Shown piece after piece: positions 24,315-37,839 of a stretch of 64,000 nucleotides of DNA. Under the pieces are notes generated by a model. That model was not told the DNA's origin and did not search any database. It saw only the letters and a program-made list of their open reading frames with translations. The stretch's first letter is position 1. Each line of letters starts with the position of its first letter. The position numbers and the translations under genes are program-made. Origin of the DNA: Lotus japonicus (taxonomy: Eukaryota; Streptophyta; Magnoliopsida; Fabales; Fabaceae); contig NC_080044.1 in the NCBI RefSeq assembly GCF_012489685.1, positions 82,818,732 through 82,882,731 on the forward strand, in the 5' to 3' direction.

Positions 24315-24925
24315 CAGGGACGGATTTATATAGGAGAGTATTGGGTGCATTTGCCCCACTTAGTTTTAAAGTTTATTTGTTAGTAGTATAATATTGATAA
24401 AATGTTAATTATATTTTCACAGTTTATTTGCCCCCACTAGATATCATATCAATTTATTTACACTATTTATATTTACCCCCACTAGGTATTAAGTTTAGAA
24501 TTAAGGTAGAAGTAAAGTGGAGAAAAGAGAGAAATAGGAAGAAAAGATAAAGAAAGCAAAAGATGTGATAAGTAATATGATCGGATGATAAAAGAAAAAT
24601 CTATGAAAAATAAAGGTGGAAATAAAGTGAACTGTATTTTAAATATGTCTTTATTTATATTAAAAGTAGCTTTGAAAAATGTATCAATCTAAAGAGTTTT
24701 CTCCACATATTGTAAATGAAAAATGTATGAATTAAATATTTTTTTCTTACTTATTTGTGGTTTTTAAAAATATAAAAGATAATTAATTATGTTTCTAAAC
24801 ACTCTCTTTGATTGAGTGAAGTTATGTGTGTGTGTGCGCGCGCGTGCGCGCACGCATGCGTGTGTGCTGTGTTTGCACAATTATAATACTGTCTCCACAA
24901 TTTAAAAATCTTGAATCCGTCACTA
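24315..24925. mobile_element. Non-autonomous hAT-like element with 8-bp target duplication
   Basis: A 611-bp element whose ends are CAGGGACGGATT on the left and, inverted, TAGTGACGGATT on the right, matching the C/TAGNG terminus rule of hAT elements. The identical octamer ATCCTCAA lies directly outside both ends (24307-24314 and 24926-24933). It contains no transposase; the longest frames are short. It encloses a GT/GC alternating tract. Confidence 0.8.
24824..24867. repeat. 44-bp alternating purine-pyrimidine tract (TG/CG)
   Basis: A strictly alternating run of TG, then CG, then CA/TG dinucleotides, 44 bases long, with a CG-rich core. Such sequence is classically able to form left-handed Z-DNA under supercoiling. 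It lies inside the hAT-like element and is unlike the AT-rich flanks. Confidence 0.85.
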
Positions 24926-24933
24926 ATCCTCAA

Positions 24934-27269
24934 CCTATAAATGCAACCAGTTTTACTAAGTTTCGCAAGACATTCCAGCTACATGAGAAAATTGGCAGGC
25001 AGAAAAATCTATTATTAACTAAGATCTGCAGCCAAATAATTTTGATTATGAATCTCAAAATGTTTAATCAGAAATTAGAGCTTACTTCTCTAGACATCAA
25101 ACTGCTTTTGTCACCATGCCAAATTGCCAATGACTTTAAAAAGGGCATTCTTAAATTTCTTTCTCTTAAGCATGTTCTTTATCTTTTCCCATTGTAGGTT
25201 ATTAATTGCAGCTGGAATGAATCCTATTCAAATTTCTTGTGGGATTGAGGACAGTGCAAGAGAACACATGACATGATAGAAAGAGGCATTTTTAGAAAAC
25301 ATAACAATATATGATAAAATATGATTCAACTTTCTTCAAATTGTCCGAATACCCATTACATTATTCATAATTCTAGAATACCTATTACATTATTTATTCA
25401 TTGTTCATTACTTTGACCCGTCTTCTTCATCAGCATTTTATGTGGGGCGGAGGGGACTGCAGCGACGACAGAGGAACGGGTTGACCATGCACAGCCTAAG
25501 AGGATACTAACAACTAGTTGAACCAGTTGAGTTATGTGGTTGAACACTTCTTCTTCCAGCAGCAGCAGCTTGAGCAGCATTTTGAAAAACGGCCAGTAGA
25601 AGGACACCAGAAATCAGTGCAGCAACTAGCCGTTTTTCTTAAAAATAGGTAAGAAGAGTCGAATTTTAACTCTTAAAGACTCATAATTTTCAAATCATTT
25701 ACCTATTTATTAATATATATTTTTTGTTGATGAAAAAAAAATGTACATTACTGAACTTTTAATGTTAAGAAGCTACGTTAAAAAAAATGTTAAGAAACTA
25801 GTGCGCCATATTAATCTTAGAAATTTGTCAAACCGAGTTTCCCTTTGTTGGCCCATAAATGAGTTCAGCTCAAAAGATGTTAGAGTCATGATCAATTAAG
25901 GTCGACCCACCTCAGTCTATTAGTGTATTAAAATATACTACTAATAAGCGGAAAAAGTTAGATTTAAATCTAGAAATATATAGAGGAATTCATACCATAG
26001 ATAGGATGAACATATCAAAAAAATGGGGTCCAGATTTTCTTCAGTGAATTATTTTGAACCGCCACAAAATGTTTCCAACTGCCATAAAATGCTGCTGCAA
26101 AAAATTAACAAAAGAAAGAGGTGGTAAATTAGTTGTAGAAAATTGGATCTCAATTGTTGAAGGAATTTGAAGAAGAGCATATATTAATTATTTGAAGGCA
26201 ATTAGGATCCTAATTCTCCACGTTTTATAAGTTCCTTCTTAACCACCCTGTAAATTACTAACTCTCACATGAAAAATGCTTGCTTTTTTTTTTACATCAT
26301 ATCGGGGGAAGGGGTCTCACGTAACTAATCTTGCTTGGGATAAGAAAATGTCAGGAGCCTAGGCGAAATCCCTTAAGAAAATGCGCATTCACCACTTGTG
26401 CCACCTCTTGTGGTTAAAATAAATACTTTATTTTCACATTAACACGTATATGATATTAATATTAAAATTATTATAAATATTTTAATTTCACTCAAGTTAT
26501 ATCATCTTAAAAATATAATATTAATTTTTACTTATTTAATTTTCTATTTTTTATTAAATTAAATAGAATCAAACAAATAATTTGTAATTTGTAATATAAA
26601 ATCATTTTTTTTATTTCAAAGTAGTAATTATTTGTGTGCGGAAACAGTGTGCATATGAGACAAGTGTGATAATTGATAAGTAAATAGGTTTAGTAAAAAA
26701 CATAAAGACTAAAGGTGAAATTTTAATAAAATAATAAGGATAAAAATGAGAATATATTTAATAAGCTATAAGCTTTAAGCTACCTGAGATAGCTTATAGC
26801 TTAAAGCTTTAAGCTACTGAAATAAGCTCATTCGCCAAATATTTTTATAGAGTTTTTAAGTTAGTCAAATAAGCTTTAAACTAGTCAAATAAGTTATAAG
26901 CTAGTTGAAATGACATGTCAAACATACTCATATATGCTGAGTGAATATATATCCATGTAAAGTATCAATTATTAACTCGGAAAATTGCACCTTTGAATAT
27001 TCTTTATTATTTGAATTTGCTAAAGATCAATCATTTTACAAGTTATCATTAAATGTAAGTTTAATAATGTGGTGTTTATATATATTGACTGGAATGAATA
27101 TAATATCTTAATAATCTATCATTTTATATGTGCCAAATTACATAGCCTCATTATCTTGGCGTGGTTCAAAACTTCAAATGGATGAAGTTGGGGACATTAG
27201 CCTAGTGTTTCAATATAATTATTTGTTCTTGTTATTCTTATTTCTACGTTTCCAATTTCATTAATAAAT
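24934..27269. other. AT-rich intergenic DNA between hAT-like element and tRNA-Ala
   Basis: No supported gene. It contains a SINE (26285-26411) and, near 26755-26900, a cluster of palindromic words built from ATAAGCTATAAGCTTTAAGCT, probably a decayed MITE. A 69-codon minus-strand frame at 25398-25607 is noted among the findings. Confidence 0.4.
26285..26411 (-). mobile_element. tRNA-derived SINE, family B, copy 2
   Basis: On the minus strand the element starts with an A-box-like TGGCACAAGTGG, passes through CTTAAGGGATTTCGCCTAGG and AGATTAGTTACGTGAG, and ends in a short poly-A (plus-strand poly-T at 26285-26293). It shares these blocks with 10565-10750. The B-box region has been deleted or has diverged in this copy. 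Confidence 0.65.
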
Positions 27270-27342
27270 GGGGATGTAGCTCAAATGGTAGAGCGCTCGC
27301 TTTGCATGCGAGAGGTACAGGGTTCGATCCCCTGCATCTCCA
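27270..27342 (+). tRNA. tRNA-Ala (anticodon UGC)
   Basis: The 73-base cloverleaf is complete. The acceptor arms GGGGATG and CATCTCC pair with one G-U; the D arm is GCTC...GAGC. The anticodon stem CTCGC/GCGAG has loop TTTGCAT with anticodon TGC at 27303-27305. The T arm is CAGGG-TTCGATC-CCCTG, and the discriminator base is A, as in tRNA-Ala. The internal A box (TAGCTCAAATGG) and B box (GGTTCGATCCC) are intact. CCA is not encoded, as expected for a nuclear gene. It looks functional. Confidence 0.97.
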
Positions 27343-28017
27343 ATTTTCTTCAGAAGCAATTTGCAACTTTCATAGGATGATCTTCGTGGTTGGATTTCTT
27401 TTTAGTTTTGACAGTGACTGCTAACATTTGTATTTTTCATTTTAAAAAAACGATAACTATACTGAGCCGATGATTTGGTGTGATATACTTGAACTCTTCT
27501 TTAAATTTATGCAAATAAGTATATTATTAGCACCGTAGCCAAGCCCATATAGATTATATAGTATAGACCATCTTATGTTAGAACCATGACAATCATTAAC
27601 ATTACTAGTACCAACTCTGTTGTACGTGAATGTTACGAAACGTTTAGCACATCCTTCAAAAATAGAAATTTAAAAAATAAAAAAGCCTACAATTAAATTA
27701 ACACAACATATTACACTATTTGATTGATATAGTTCAATGGAATATGAAGTCAATTATCACGGCAGCAGAGAAATCCATACAAAATTAGCCTGCTATTACA
27801 GCTTGGTTGATACATCCCAGCACGCTGCAAGACTTGGCTGAATATAGACCAGCAGATATGATATTCTAATTTCTAAATTGATACACAAAAGACTATTTTT
27901 ATAACATGGGATAAAGAGGGCAATCACGAGAGCACGTCCAGTGTTATAAAATCTGAAACCTCTTATTTGAAAACAATTATTTGACAATTGATACAACACT
28001 ATATACTGCAACAAATA
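27343..28017. other. Spacer between tRNA-Ala and NUP155; NUP155 3' UTR side
   Basis: Begins with the tRNA 3' flank (TTTTC at 27345). The 200-300 bases nearest 28018 are probably NUP155 3' UTR on the minus strand. No other gene is supported. Confidence 0.4.
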
Positions 28018-31000
28018 TCAAAATCGATTAAATGAATGAGGACTAATAACCGACTCTTCAAGTTCTCTAAAGCCTCGATACACAACTTCTGTTTGGTTCT
28101 GTGGAAGGGCAAGTCTCCTCACTTCAGTCATATACCTGCAAGTACAAGTCAATAAGATCAGAACATCAGGACAATGGACATAAACAACGGAAGATAATGC
28201 ATATTTGTATTGGTAAAAATTATGCCCACATGAAATTTCAAATGAACAACATTAAAAGTATAAAGAACTCAACCTGTTTGCTGCACTAGTGATCTTGTCC
28301 CGAATTCCTTGGCTAGCAACTGTGCGTTCCAATGAGAATCCTCCCTCCAGTACTCGGGAAGGCGAGGCACCAATACCCATCCTATGGGAATATACAGACG
28401 TAGCCCACTCACGGAGTATAACTAGAACAGATCTCAATAAACGCAATCTAAGATTTGGGGATGGCAAAATAGCCCCGTTTGATAACAATTGATCATATGC
28501 ATTCAGAACAGGTTCAGCTGAACCCTTACAAGCAGAAACAAGGGCTCTTGCAACATCTTCATCTCCAACAGGTTCAACCCCTGAATTTAACCTCTCCTGC
28601 AGAAAGACAAGGATTCATATCTAAGATAAAAAGGCTTCTAATTGCAACAACTCCAGCTTTCATAAAATTAAAAGGCAATCTAGAGAGGAAAAGGAGTAAT
28701 AATAACCACAAGGTAACATTTAAGGCCAAATAAAAAGGGTTTAACAAATTTGGGAACATATACCAGTCCAGCCTTCTCTAGGTGAAGACAAATAATGTCA
28801 AGTGGTAAAACAGCTCCATCACCCGGATAAATGCGGGGCCCGACCCTCTTTAATACAGAGCAAGCTTCAGCAATGCCACCTCTTGAAATAGCTTGATCTA
28901 TAAGTCTAGCCCATGTTTCTCTGACAATGCTGCTGTCATTTTCACCAGAATAGTTGGCAAAGTAAAGCATCTCCAGGCATATCTGAAAGAAATGTAGGAA
29001 ATGAAGAACAGTGAAAAGAGATTTACTAAAGAAGTTTCAAAGCTTCACTTAGTTGCGACAAATTTTTCAACAAGAATAACACATAACCACGAATCATCCA
29101 GTAAAGCAATGACAGATGCAACACAATCTGTAGTGCTTCGTGTTTGGTTTGACAAGGAAGATATTATTTGAAAGAAGGGAACAAAAGAAGAGTGACAACT
29201 TCCCCACATCCAACTTGGTACCATTGGAAGGAAAAGAAAGTAGTGCAAAACCAGGCCTATACAATGGGTTGGATTTGTCAAAAACATATTAAGATAAATA
29301 AAACAAGTAGTAACAGAACTTTGAAATTGATTAAATAACATGACCTAAATCCCTTATTTTTTTCTCTTCAAAGATGAACCAAAAAATGCAGCCTTTTAAT
29401 CCCCCACTTCAACTCTTCAACAACATGACGTGTGAAAGTAAATTGCTCAGAATAATCTAGATACTAAAGCTCAAAAAGATTTCAAAAACGCCTAGCTAGT
29501 GGCTAAGTTCACTATCAAGCTCTTTAAAGAGATTCAGCTTGTGCAAAACTAACAAATAATGTGAAGTGTGATCCACCAGAAGAGAAAATTCTAAAGTTGG
29601 ACAAATTTAACCTATATGTAGCCAAAAAGAGAAGGAAAATACCTCCCAGAGCTCAAAGGGAACAGCATATTCATTATATAACTGTGTTATGCTTTTTACA
29701 TCTGATGATAGCTCTTTAGCTTTCTCTCGTATTGCATTTGCAAAATTAGGATCAGCAGTTGAACTTCCCTCGGGGACTAAACCATTTTGGACGGAATCAG
29801 GTGTGCCTTGCAAACCCTCAGACCTAGAAGCCATAGCTTCGAACTCCTCTTTGATTTTTATCTGAAACCGAAGCACAGCAAGCTTCCCTTCAAGCAAATC
29901 TAGGAATCCACTATCAAAGGAACTCCGAGTAGAACCTACCAACCCGTCATTATTTGTTGCATTTTTTGCCTGTAGAACTGCATTACTTAGGTATTGACAC
30001 CTGAGTTGTCCAAAACATAAAACTATTAGAAGATATGCATGTAAGCATATTGAAACAAATCTATTAATCCTAAATTCTAGAGACCATGTAGATATCTGAA
30101 GTGGAAAAGGGGAACAGCTTGAATACATGTAACATGCAGTTTCTCACACAGGAAGAGGAACGACCTTATAGGCATTAGTGAATTTATGTTCATCCAAAAC
30201 ACATAAGCAGAACTTATAAGAGAACTAGTGGTAAATCAGGATTCAATTTCCATGATTTATATGGTCAGATCAAGTGTCAGCTTTAGCACCATTCACTAGT
30301 GTCAATGAAAGTACAGAATAATAATTCCATTTCCATATAAGTGGTCAAAAGCCTCCAGCTTCAATCCTGGTTACCGTGAATGGCATAATTTCATTTTGCT
30401 CGAAATAATAGACAAGGTTTTTTTCAGGTAATACATTTTAAATATTTTTTATTATTATAATTGAGAACAGACTAGATTTAGGCTAGCTAAACCCCAAAAG
30501 CTAGTTCGGACCGGAGCCGTTGTGCGATCTTTATAGTTTTAAACATGATACCATTCACTATCTGGGGAAAAGTCAGTCTTTATATCACAAATTGTGACTT
30601 AGCATTCACAGGATGAGATCTAGCTATGGTGTGAGGAATAAGGATTCACTGTGGGTGGTCTATCCCAACCAGCTTTGCAGCCAAGCAAAGCCAAAAACCT
30701 CAAAGGAAATGTAGAAAAGGAGATGATATAAAGACAAGGAAATAGAGGAACTGACTAACCTCTGTTCAAGAGTAGGAACTCCATCAATAGAGCGCCTTTC
30801 AGCGAGTCTTAATAATGCATGAGCTGCCAGCATATGTTGCCGCTTCAAGACATAATACCGTGCCAAAAGTTCATAGTACTTGACTTGATTTGACGACAAA
30901 GGAGCTCCTGATTGCCCTATTGGAGAAGTTGTCGCAGTCACAGCACGAACCTATCAGATAGGAAAAATCAGAAGAACATGAAGATAATCAGCAAAATACA

Positions 31001-34000
31001 AATTTTATAAGAATCACTGTGGAAATAACAGTGATTGCATGAAAAGTATATCAAATTTAAATTACAATCCACGATATCTGTGCCTTTTGACCAAATGTAT
31101 AGAATGCCACAAACAAATTATTGGGGAGAAAGAGATCACACACAACCTCATGTATGGGTTTACGACCAGCACTTTGTAAAAACGGCAACAGGTCGGGCCC
31201 TCCGTACTCTAATAATTCGTTCTCAAGACCTAAATCAATCATAGCCTGGTAGAGATACTCGTGGAATATTCTGTCAGGTGATTGGACACCCAGCTGAACA
31301 ATTTGGCTAATGTATTTTCTCCGAGAGGCTGGATCAAGAGCAGATTGTGATGCAGCAGATCTGATGGGAGAGCCAAATTCCTTCTGCAAGGTGTCACCTT
31401 TCAGAGACCGTAGAGCACTGATAATTACTTCATAGCACTGCTCACGCTGAACAAGTGCTTGCTCTCTTACAGTTGCATCAATGTCGTCATTATAGGCATC
31501 ACCTGCAGGGTCAAGAGCCTGTGCCTTTTGAAGAGGTAAGCACACTACTGCTTCATAAAACCTACAGTCAGAAAGTGTATATGACTTTCAGATTGACGGC
31601 TTTCTATCACATGAAAACAAATGATGATACTTGAATGAAGCCCGACGAGGGCAAGAAAAGGAAACAAATAAATACCTTAAATCCTCAAAACGTTTGCAAA
31701 CAGTACGCAAGTCTGCAGACTCTGGGACTTTACTCAAGGAATTTAATGCCTCCCTTGCAAGATTTTCCTTTTCCTCAGCATCCACAGTCACAGCAGCTCT
31801 TTCCAAGGCTTCCACAGATAAGAAGAACTTGTAATCAGACTCCTTATAGTAGCTTGGACAACCCTCTCGTAATCTCCTACTAATGTCATCTACTGTTCCC
31901 CTGCCATCAGGACCAGTATAATACTGGAGCATTGGACAATGATAAGGAAATTAATGATAAAAGAGGCAAAAGTTTATCTAAGAAAAAGAAAGAAATCTCC
32001 ATTAATGTATATCAACTTTTGAGTATAAAATTCCGTTCATGGCTTGTATAACAAGGTTGTACCTCCATCAGAGCAGATATAAGTCTAGTAGCAAGACGGT
32101 CACCCTCCTCAGAACAAACAAGTTGATGGAATGTTAGCTGAACTAATGCATGTTGAAGGTTAGCATCAAATCCCTGAATCAAACGAGTGACATGATGCTG
32201 AGAAAGAAGTTGAAGCAAAAACAGGGCTTCGCCAGATCTAAGGAGTAACTGCCTAATGCACTCCATTGCCCTCACCTGTAGCACAACAAACCCAAGTCAA
32301 AAACTAAACTAGTAGCTTAAAAAAGAAGTAACCTATGCAAACATTTAACAGTAGAAACCCACCTCCATGGCAGCTAATTCTGCAGGACTATATGGCAACC
32401 TTTGCCTTTTATTAGTGGTTCCACCACCATTAGACTCCATATTTCTTGAATATGCCCCAAACAGGCTTCTTACCATACTTCGATCACCAGCACCTAATGC
32501 GGAACCATTACCATATAGAATGGAACCACTCACATCTCCTAAACCTGCTACACAGCCATAAAGCCCTCTCCTCTGGTTCCTTCTAGATCTTAAGAATTTC
32601 TCTAAAGATCGAAGTTTGAGTTCAAGGACTTGCATAGCCCCAACAGAGAGTCTGCATACAACTACCCCATTCTCTGATAAAGTGCCTGAAGGACCTAAAC
32701 TTCCTTTTACGACCATCACAGGAAGTTCCCATAGAGGAAAAAGTAATCTGGATGAACACAAACAGAGTCCTTCATGTGCACCTGAAAAAACAGGCTCGGC
32801 CTCCTGAACAACCTGGCCCATGCTAAATCCACCAGCAGCAGTTCTTGTGTTTGATAATGCACTGCTCCCTTCAAGTTGTGGCATGCCAACAACTCTTGGG
32901 TCCTCAAAAGCTTCAGCTGCCTTCTCAGCAATAACATTGCTAATAAGATTTTCAGAATGCACTATTCTTGCAGCTAGCATTAGACACATTGCAGCTGCCT
33001 CGCCAGCACCAAAACGATTGAAGAAATCTTCTAAAACTGATCTTGGAGAATTTGACTCTAATAGTCGCCTTAGAATGTCCAGTGGCCTGTTAAAAACAAT
33101 TTCCATCATGCCCATGGTGCTGAAGATGACAATCCTCCTCCTCGGCAATATATGTTGAGTTGAGAGGTCTCCCCTAGACCAGAGTTTGCCAGATGCCCTT
33201 TCACATGATTCCATCGAGTTCTCATAACCACCAAACTCAATTTCTGAATATAGAGACCGTACAGTAGCTGCAGTATCTGGCAAAGGTAAAACATCTGCCA
33301 CAGAAAGCATTCTTCCTTCAACTGGTAAAGAAGATACAGATTCCCGTAATGCCCGGGAACTCCTCATTCCTGTCCCGAGATTACCTGATGATGATGACTG
33401 TGTGCTTGAATCCCTGTTCAAAACAAGGAGTGAAGGAATAGTTGAAGGTGATGCATCAGAAAGGATAAGAGTTCCAGTAGAATAATAGGCTGCGTCAACT
33501 TTCAGTGAGAGATCCTCATTCTGAGGTCTACCAGCAAGAGCCATGGTTCCAAAGGTAAGACCACCACTAACACCCCAAGGAGGAGCAGGCCTTGTCGCGA
33601 CAACCTTTAAACAGCTAGGCTTATGATGGTTGGTGTTAAATCCAGTCAGGCTTCCACTTGAAGGAGAGGTAGATAAGTACATCCTTCTGCCATCTGATAA
33701 AACAGCAACAAGATGTAGCAACTTGGATTCAAGTGTAGATAAAGGTGAGATGCAAACAATAGATGGCTTCGGCAATCGACTTGAGACCCTTGATCCTGTT
33801 GATTGTCTACCTTGTGCATCCCTCTGATTGACAAGGTTCTTTTCTTCAGCCACTTTCTTTAATTGACCATCACCATTTGGCCCAAGAACATAAACCTGAA
33901 GCTTCATCTCCTCAGTTCGTGCATACAATATTTGTCTCTCATTGTCAAAAACCATTTCAACAATAGGGTCAACGGCTCCAAAGTTGAACACATTTGGTAT

Positions 34001-37000
34001 GACCCATCTGCAGATAACAGCCATGATCGTAAAAATGAGGTAATGTTGTATACCATTTACAAAATACACATAAAATTTGAAGATTGAGAAAGAAAAAAAA
34101 CACAATCAAGTAGCACAGTCAGTGAATGAAATTAAAAAGCACAAAGAACCTTGAAATTACACTTCCTAGACCAGCAGTGACACAGATCTTTCTGCATCGC
34201 TTTTGCCATCCTGAACCAGTTGAATAAAGAAGCTCATATATGTGGCCATCACGACCAGCAAGGAAAATGCGGCCCTTATCAGTACATGATACACATGTCA
34301 TTGTAACCCCATCAGATGGTATTGTATACTCTGGCAATGGCTGTAATGAAACTTCTTCAAATGGATCTGAATCATCTGCTCCTCCAGAGCAGCATACTCC
34401 TACTAAAATTAACTGATAAAAAGAGTTGGGTGAGAAACAATACTGCTCCCACAAAGAAGTCTGGAAAGAACATACTGCGCATGATTCATGGGAAACTTGT
34501 TATACAACACCCTTCATTAAAAGGATCTGATAACATGCTGCCATGTAAAACATGCAGCATCTAGTTAATATCTAACAAAACCACCACATTGAAGAATTAA
34601 ACATCATGCAAGAGAATACCAATAAAGAAAAAACGACATTTGCTATCTAAGAAAAAAGCAGGCACAGTGCCACAACAATTGCACATACATTTTATTTGAT
34701 GTTTTTGTATTAGAAAATTTCATACACTACTTTTGGATTTTTATTATGCTATTCTACTTTTGGATTTTGTGAAGATTCTCCCCAGGATGTACACAGGGTT
34801 CATAAGACCTTGTGATTTTCATGATTTTCTGTCTGCCACTATTTTTGTCTTCCGCACCTTCCAGAACCATGTTGGCGCTGCGATACGAAAACTTCACAAT
34901 CCAGTGTGGGGCTTCCACCCAATTCTACAGTTTACCGATTTCGTGTGCGATTTGGCTCGCAAGGAGGCTCCTGGGAGAAAATGTGCGATTGTACAATGAA
35001 ATCGCGATTTTGAAGACATTGCTTCTTAACAAAGTACGAGTATTATTTTGAGAGTAATTTCAAAATTAGCTCTCGAGGTAAAAACTTATCATACACTCAT
35101 ACAGCATACCAGAGAAAGGAGATCTTCATTTTATAAGTAACGCAGTACACATGGTGAAAATTCAATTCAATGGATCTTTTATGTATCCTTATTCCTAACA
35201 GCTGGCCTTTTCTTTTCTTTTTCATCTTATGAATAACAAAACAGTATACAAAACCCACCTTATTAATGAGCCATAATAATGAATTCTCCAACCATTTAGC
35301 AACATGGACAGGAATTCAAATGAGGGTATAAATAAGTCAGAAGGCTACCCAAATTACTAAGGAGCTTTATCAATGCTATTAAAAACTTGAAGGGAAAGCA
35401 GCTACTTTTTTCTCAATTACCAGCATGTCAAAGTACTAATCAACCCCAGAGAGAACCACCTAAAAACCAGCTTAAAGTTTAATAGTTTATCAACAATTGG
35501 GAAACGTTCAACTATAAGATTCAAGAAAGGAAGAGGATATCATAATTTAAAAAATGAATGAATGGTATTCAAGTCAAAAGAACTGTTAGAATGAAGAGGA
35601 AGCCAACACACAGGATGTTGCTCAGGTACAAATACAATAAAAGCAATTTACCATTCGCAGTTACGCACACACAAAAAAAGGTCACAAGCACAATATTTAG
35701 TACACAAGCCCTTGGAAAATAACTAAGACAAAGGAATGGTTAATACCTCAACAGGTGTCGCTAATATTAAAAGATATTGGATAGCTTCAACAAAAACACC
35801 AGGTTTTGATTTTGCAAGACCAACAGCACAAATAGCTTGTTCCTCCCCACTATATTCAGGACATTGGCCATCCCTATGGAAGCAACAGTGTTAAATTAGA
35901 AGTGCAGTACATGTAAATATGGTTGCGCTAAACTATAATGCAATAAAAAACAAAATGATTTTTAGCCACCTAAAACAATCTCCAAACTGTTTACGCACTT
36001 CAATAATTAAACAGCGAAAGTAACGATAAAACAGAATAGAAATACTAGTTCAAAACTTAGGAGAGTTCAAACAGAAACTCAAAGAAACAAAAACATAGTA
36101 AGTTTACATTCAAACGTTTAACACCCTTAAACCGTTTCTAACTACTTAGTCAAAGTTGCCACCAGTAACATTCACATATTAGTTACTCAATCTAAAAGCT
36201 TAAACTACTGCAAATGACCACGAAAAAACACCCTAATAATAATTCATGAAATAGACTTTGAGGATCTATCATCATAAATGCAGATAGTAAAAAAAAAGGA
36301 AAGGAAAGGAAAGAATAAATTAAATATAATTTAATATGGCATTAAAGAAAGAAAAAGTTCACTAATAAACATGAACTCCTTCCGTTGCTTGAATGCCCAG
36401 CAAATAAAAAAATTACAGGACGCGACTCTATAGTCCATACCTCCAAAAAAAGGAAGATGGCTTACATCCAAAAGATGAGTACGAAACATGCCCAGTATCA
36501 GCCTTTAAATTACAAAAATTGTAACTCGTCAACACGGGTATTTAACTTACCACTTATCAAATCGCCAAAGAAACAAGGAATTGTCCACAGATGCCCATGC
36601 CCTACGTATTTCCGGAAATATTCCACAAAAAGCAGTCCCTTCCCCGCCAGCCGCATTGTACCTTTCAATGAGCACAGGAGGCAACTCCCACGTATTCACT
36701 ACCTCAACTAAAGGGGGCCACTGAAACAGTACCAAATAACGCAATCAGAGGGTAAACACAAGGCACAACTCTACTAATTAATCTAGCCACATACTCTCTA
36801 CTACAATGCACAATGTCCTCATCACATTACCCAAATAACATCTTGCTGTTTCACGTTGGAATCAATTATTGGTTTGAGCTTTCATATGGGAATATGAGTA
36901 TGACTACTTAAGTGAGAATAAAACACTTGGTAAGTTCATAGAATCAGTGATAATTTTGCTCTCGTGAACATTCATTAAAATTTACAGGTCTACTACAAAC

Positions 37001-37299
37001 TCAATCCCTCCGCAAAATAACTCAAATTCAATTCAGCAGCGCCAAATGGGGGGTAAAACTACAATCACAGAGCATGTAGAGTTGAAAGCAAGAACAAAAC
37101 CCTCTTCAATTTGAGGGGTTCAATTGAAGAATACGAATACCTCTCTGGGTTGAGTGGAATAGGGATGGCTAACGTATCTGGAAGCTTCAAGAGCTTCTTC
37201 GAAGTCGAGCTGAGACGAAACTTCGCGGCCAATGCGATCACTGACGACAAGACCCGCATTGGTGACATCGCGCATCACAATCTCGTCTTCCCACGACAT
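28018..37299 (-). CDS. NUP155: Nuclear pore complex protein NUP155
   Basis: Thirteen exons give 1482 residues, about the length of plant NUP155. Transcript order: 37299-37141, 36720-36551, 35873-35747, 34412-34150, 34007-32363, 32275-32063, 31923-31676, 31561-31147, 30950-30760, 30000-29643, 28982-28764, 28596-28274, 28135-28018; all phases close. The protein starts MSWEDEIVMRDVTNAGLVVS. The N-terminal third contains LPEYTIPSDGVTMTCVSCTD and GRIFLAGRDGHIYELLY, which belong to the beta-propeller. The large exon 5 spans the end of the propeller and the start of the alpha-solenoid. The C-terminal half, including YYTGPDGRGTVDDISRRL, is solenoid. NUP155 is an inner-ring scaffold of the nuclear pore, needed for pore assembly and transport. 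The gene looks intact. Confidence 0.98.
34733..35010. other. GC-balanced island inside NUP155 intron 4
   Basis: Within the long intron 34413-35746, the sequence from about 34780 to 35010 is less AT-rich than its surroundings and open in two plus-strand frames (63-88 codons). I recognise no protein. A captured fragment or an old transposon piece is possible; no ends were found. Confidence 0.3.
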
Positions 37300-37839
37300 C
37301 GCCGCCGTAGAATTGAAATTGAAACCCTTCCTTCTACGCCGGAGAGAATGCAATTGAATTGGGAATGGAAGAGAGAGAAGCCTCGAAGTGAGAGGAGGTT
37401 GCGATGAATGTAGGGTTTTGGAGAGGGTTCAGTGAATTTGATAGTGGCGGGCAAATAATTTTCTTTTCCGGTCAACCAATAATTTCAGGAAATAATTTTC
37501 GGGAAAAAACAGGTGAAGAGAAAAATAAATTTCTATAATTTATGATGATGAGATTTACTCCTAATAAATTAAAATTATATATTTATTCTTTTCATAGATA
37601 ATGTTTTCTCATATTCTAACCTAAGTGTGGTGAAACTCAAATGTATCTTAAGAATCAAACATTTGACCTAATGAAAACAAACCAACTTGTGGATGAAGGA
37701 TGATGAATACCACTAAAGATAGGTTTATTTCCATTATTATATAAACTTTAACAAATAATATATTACCTTGATTGGAATGACCAACTATCTCATTGTAGCC
37801 ATTTTTTTGGCTACATAATTGCTTAAAGAAATCAAAACC
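37300..37839. other. NUP155 5' UTR/promoter side
   Basis: The first about 150 bases upstream of the NUP155 ATG contain pyrimidine-rich 5' UTR-like sequence on the minus strand (CTTCCATTCCC-type). An AT-rich spacer follows. No gene is seen. Confidence 0.4.

Noticed and set aside
26755..26900. AAGCTATAAGCTTTAAGCT palindrome cluster as a regulatory or origin-like element
   Set aside because: Word-level palindromes of this kind are common in decayed plant MITEs; no defined ends or other signals.
37111..37407. 98-codon plus-strand frame opposite NUP155 exon 1
   Set aside because: Antisense shadow of NUP155 exon 1 and its 5' UTR; the minus-strand frame is clearly the real one.
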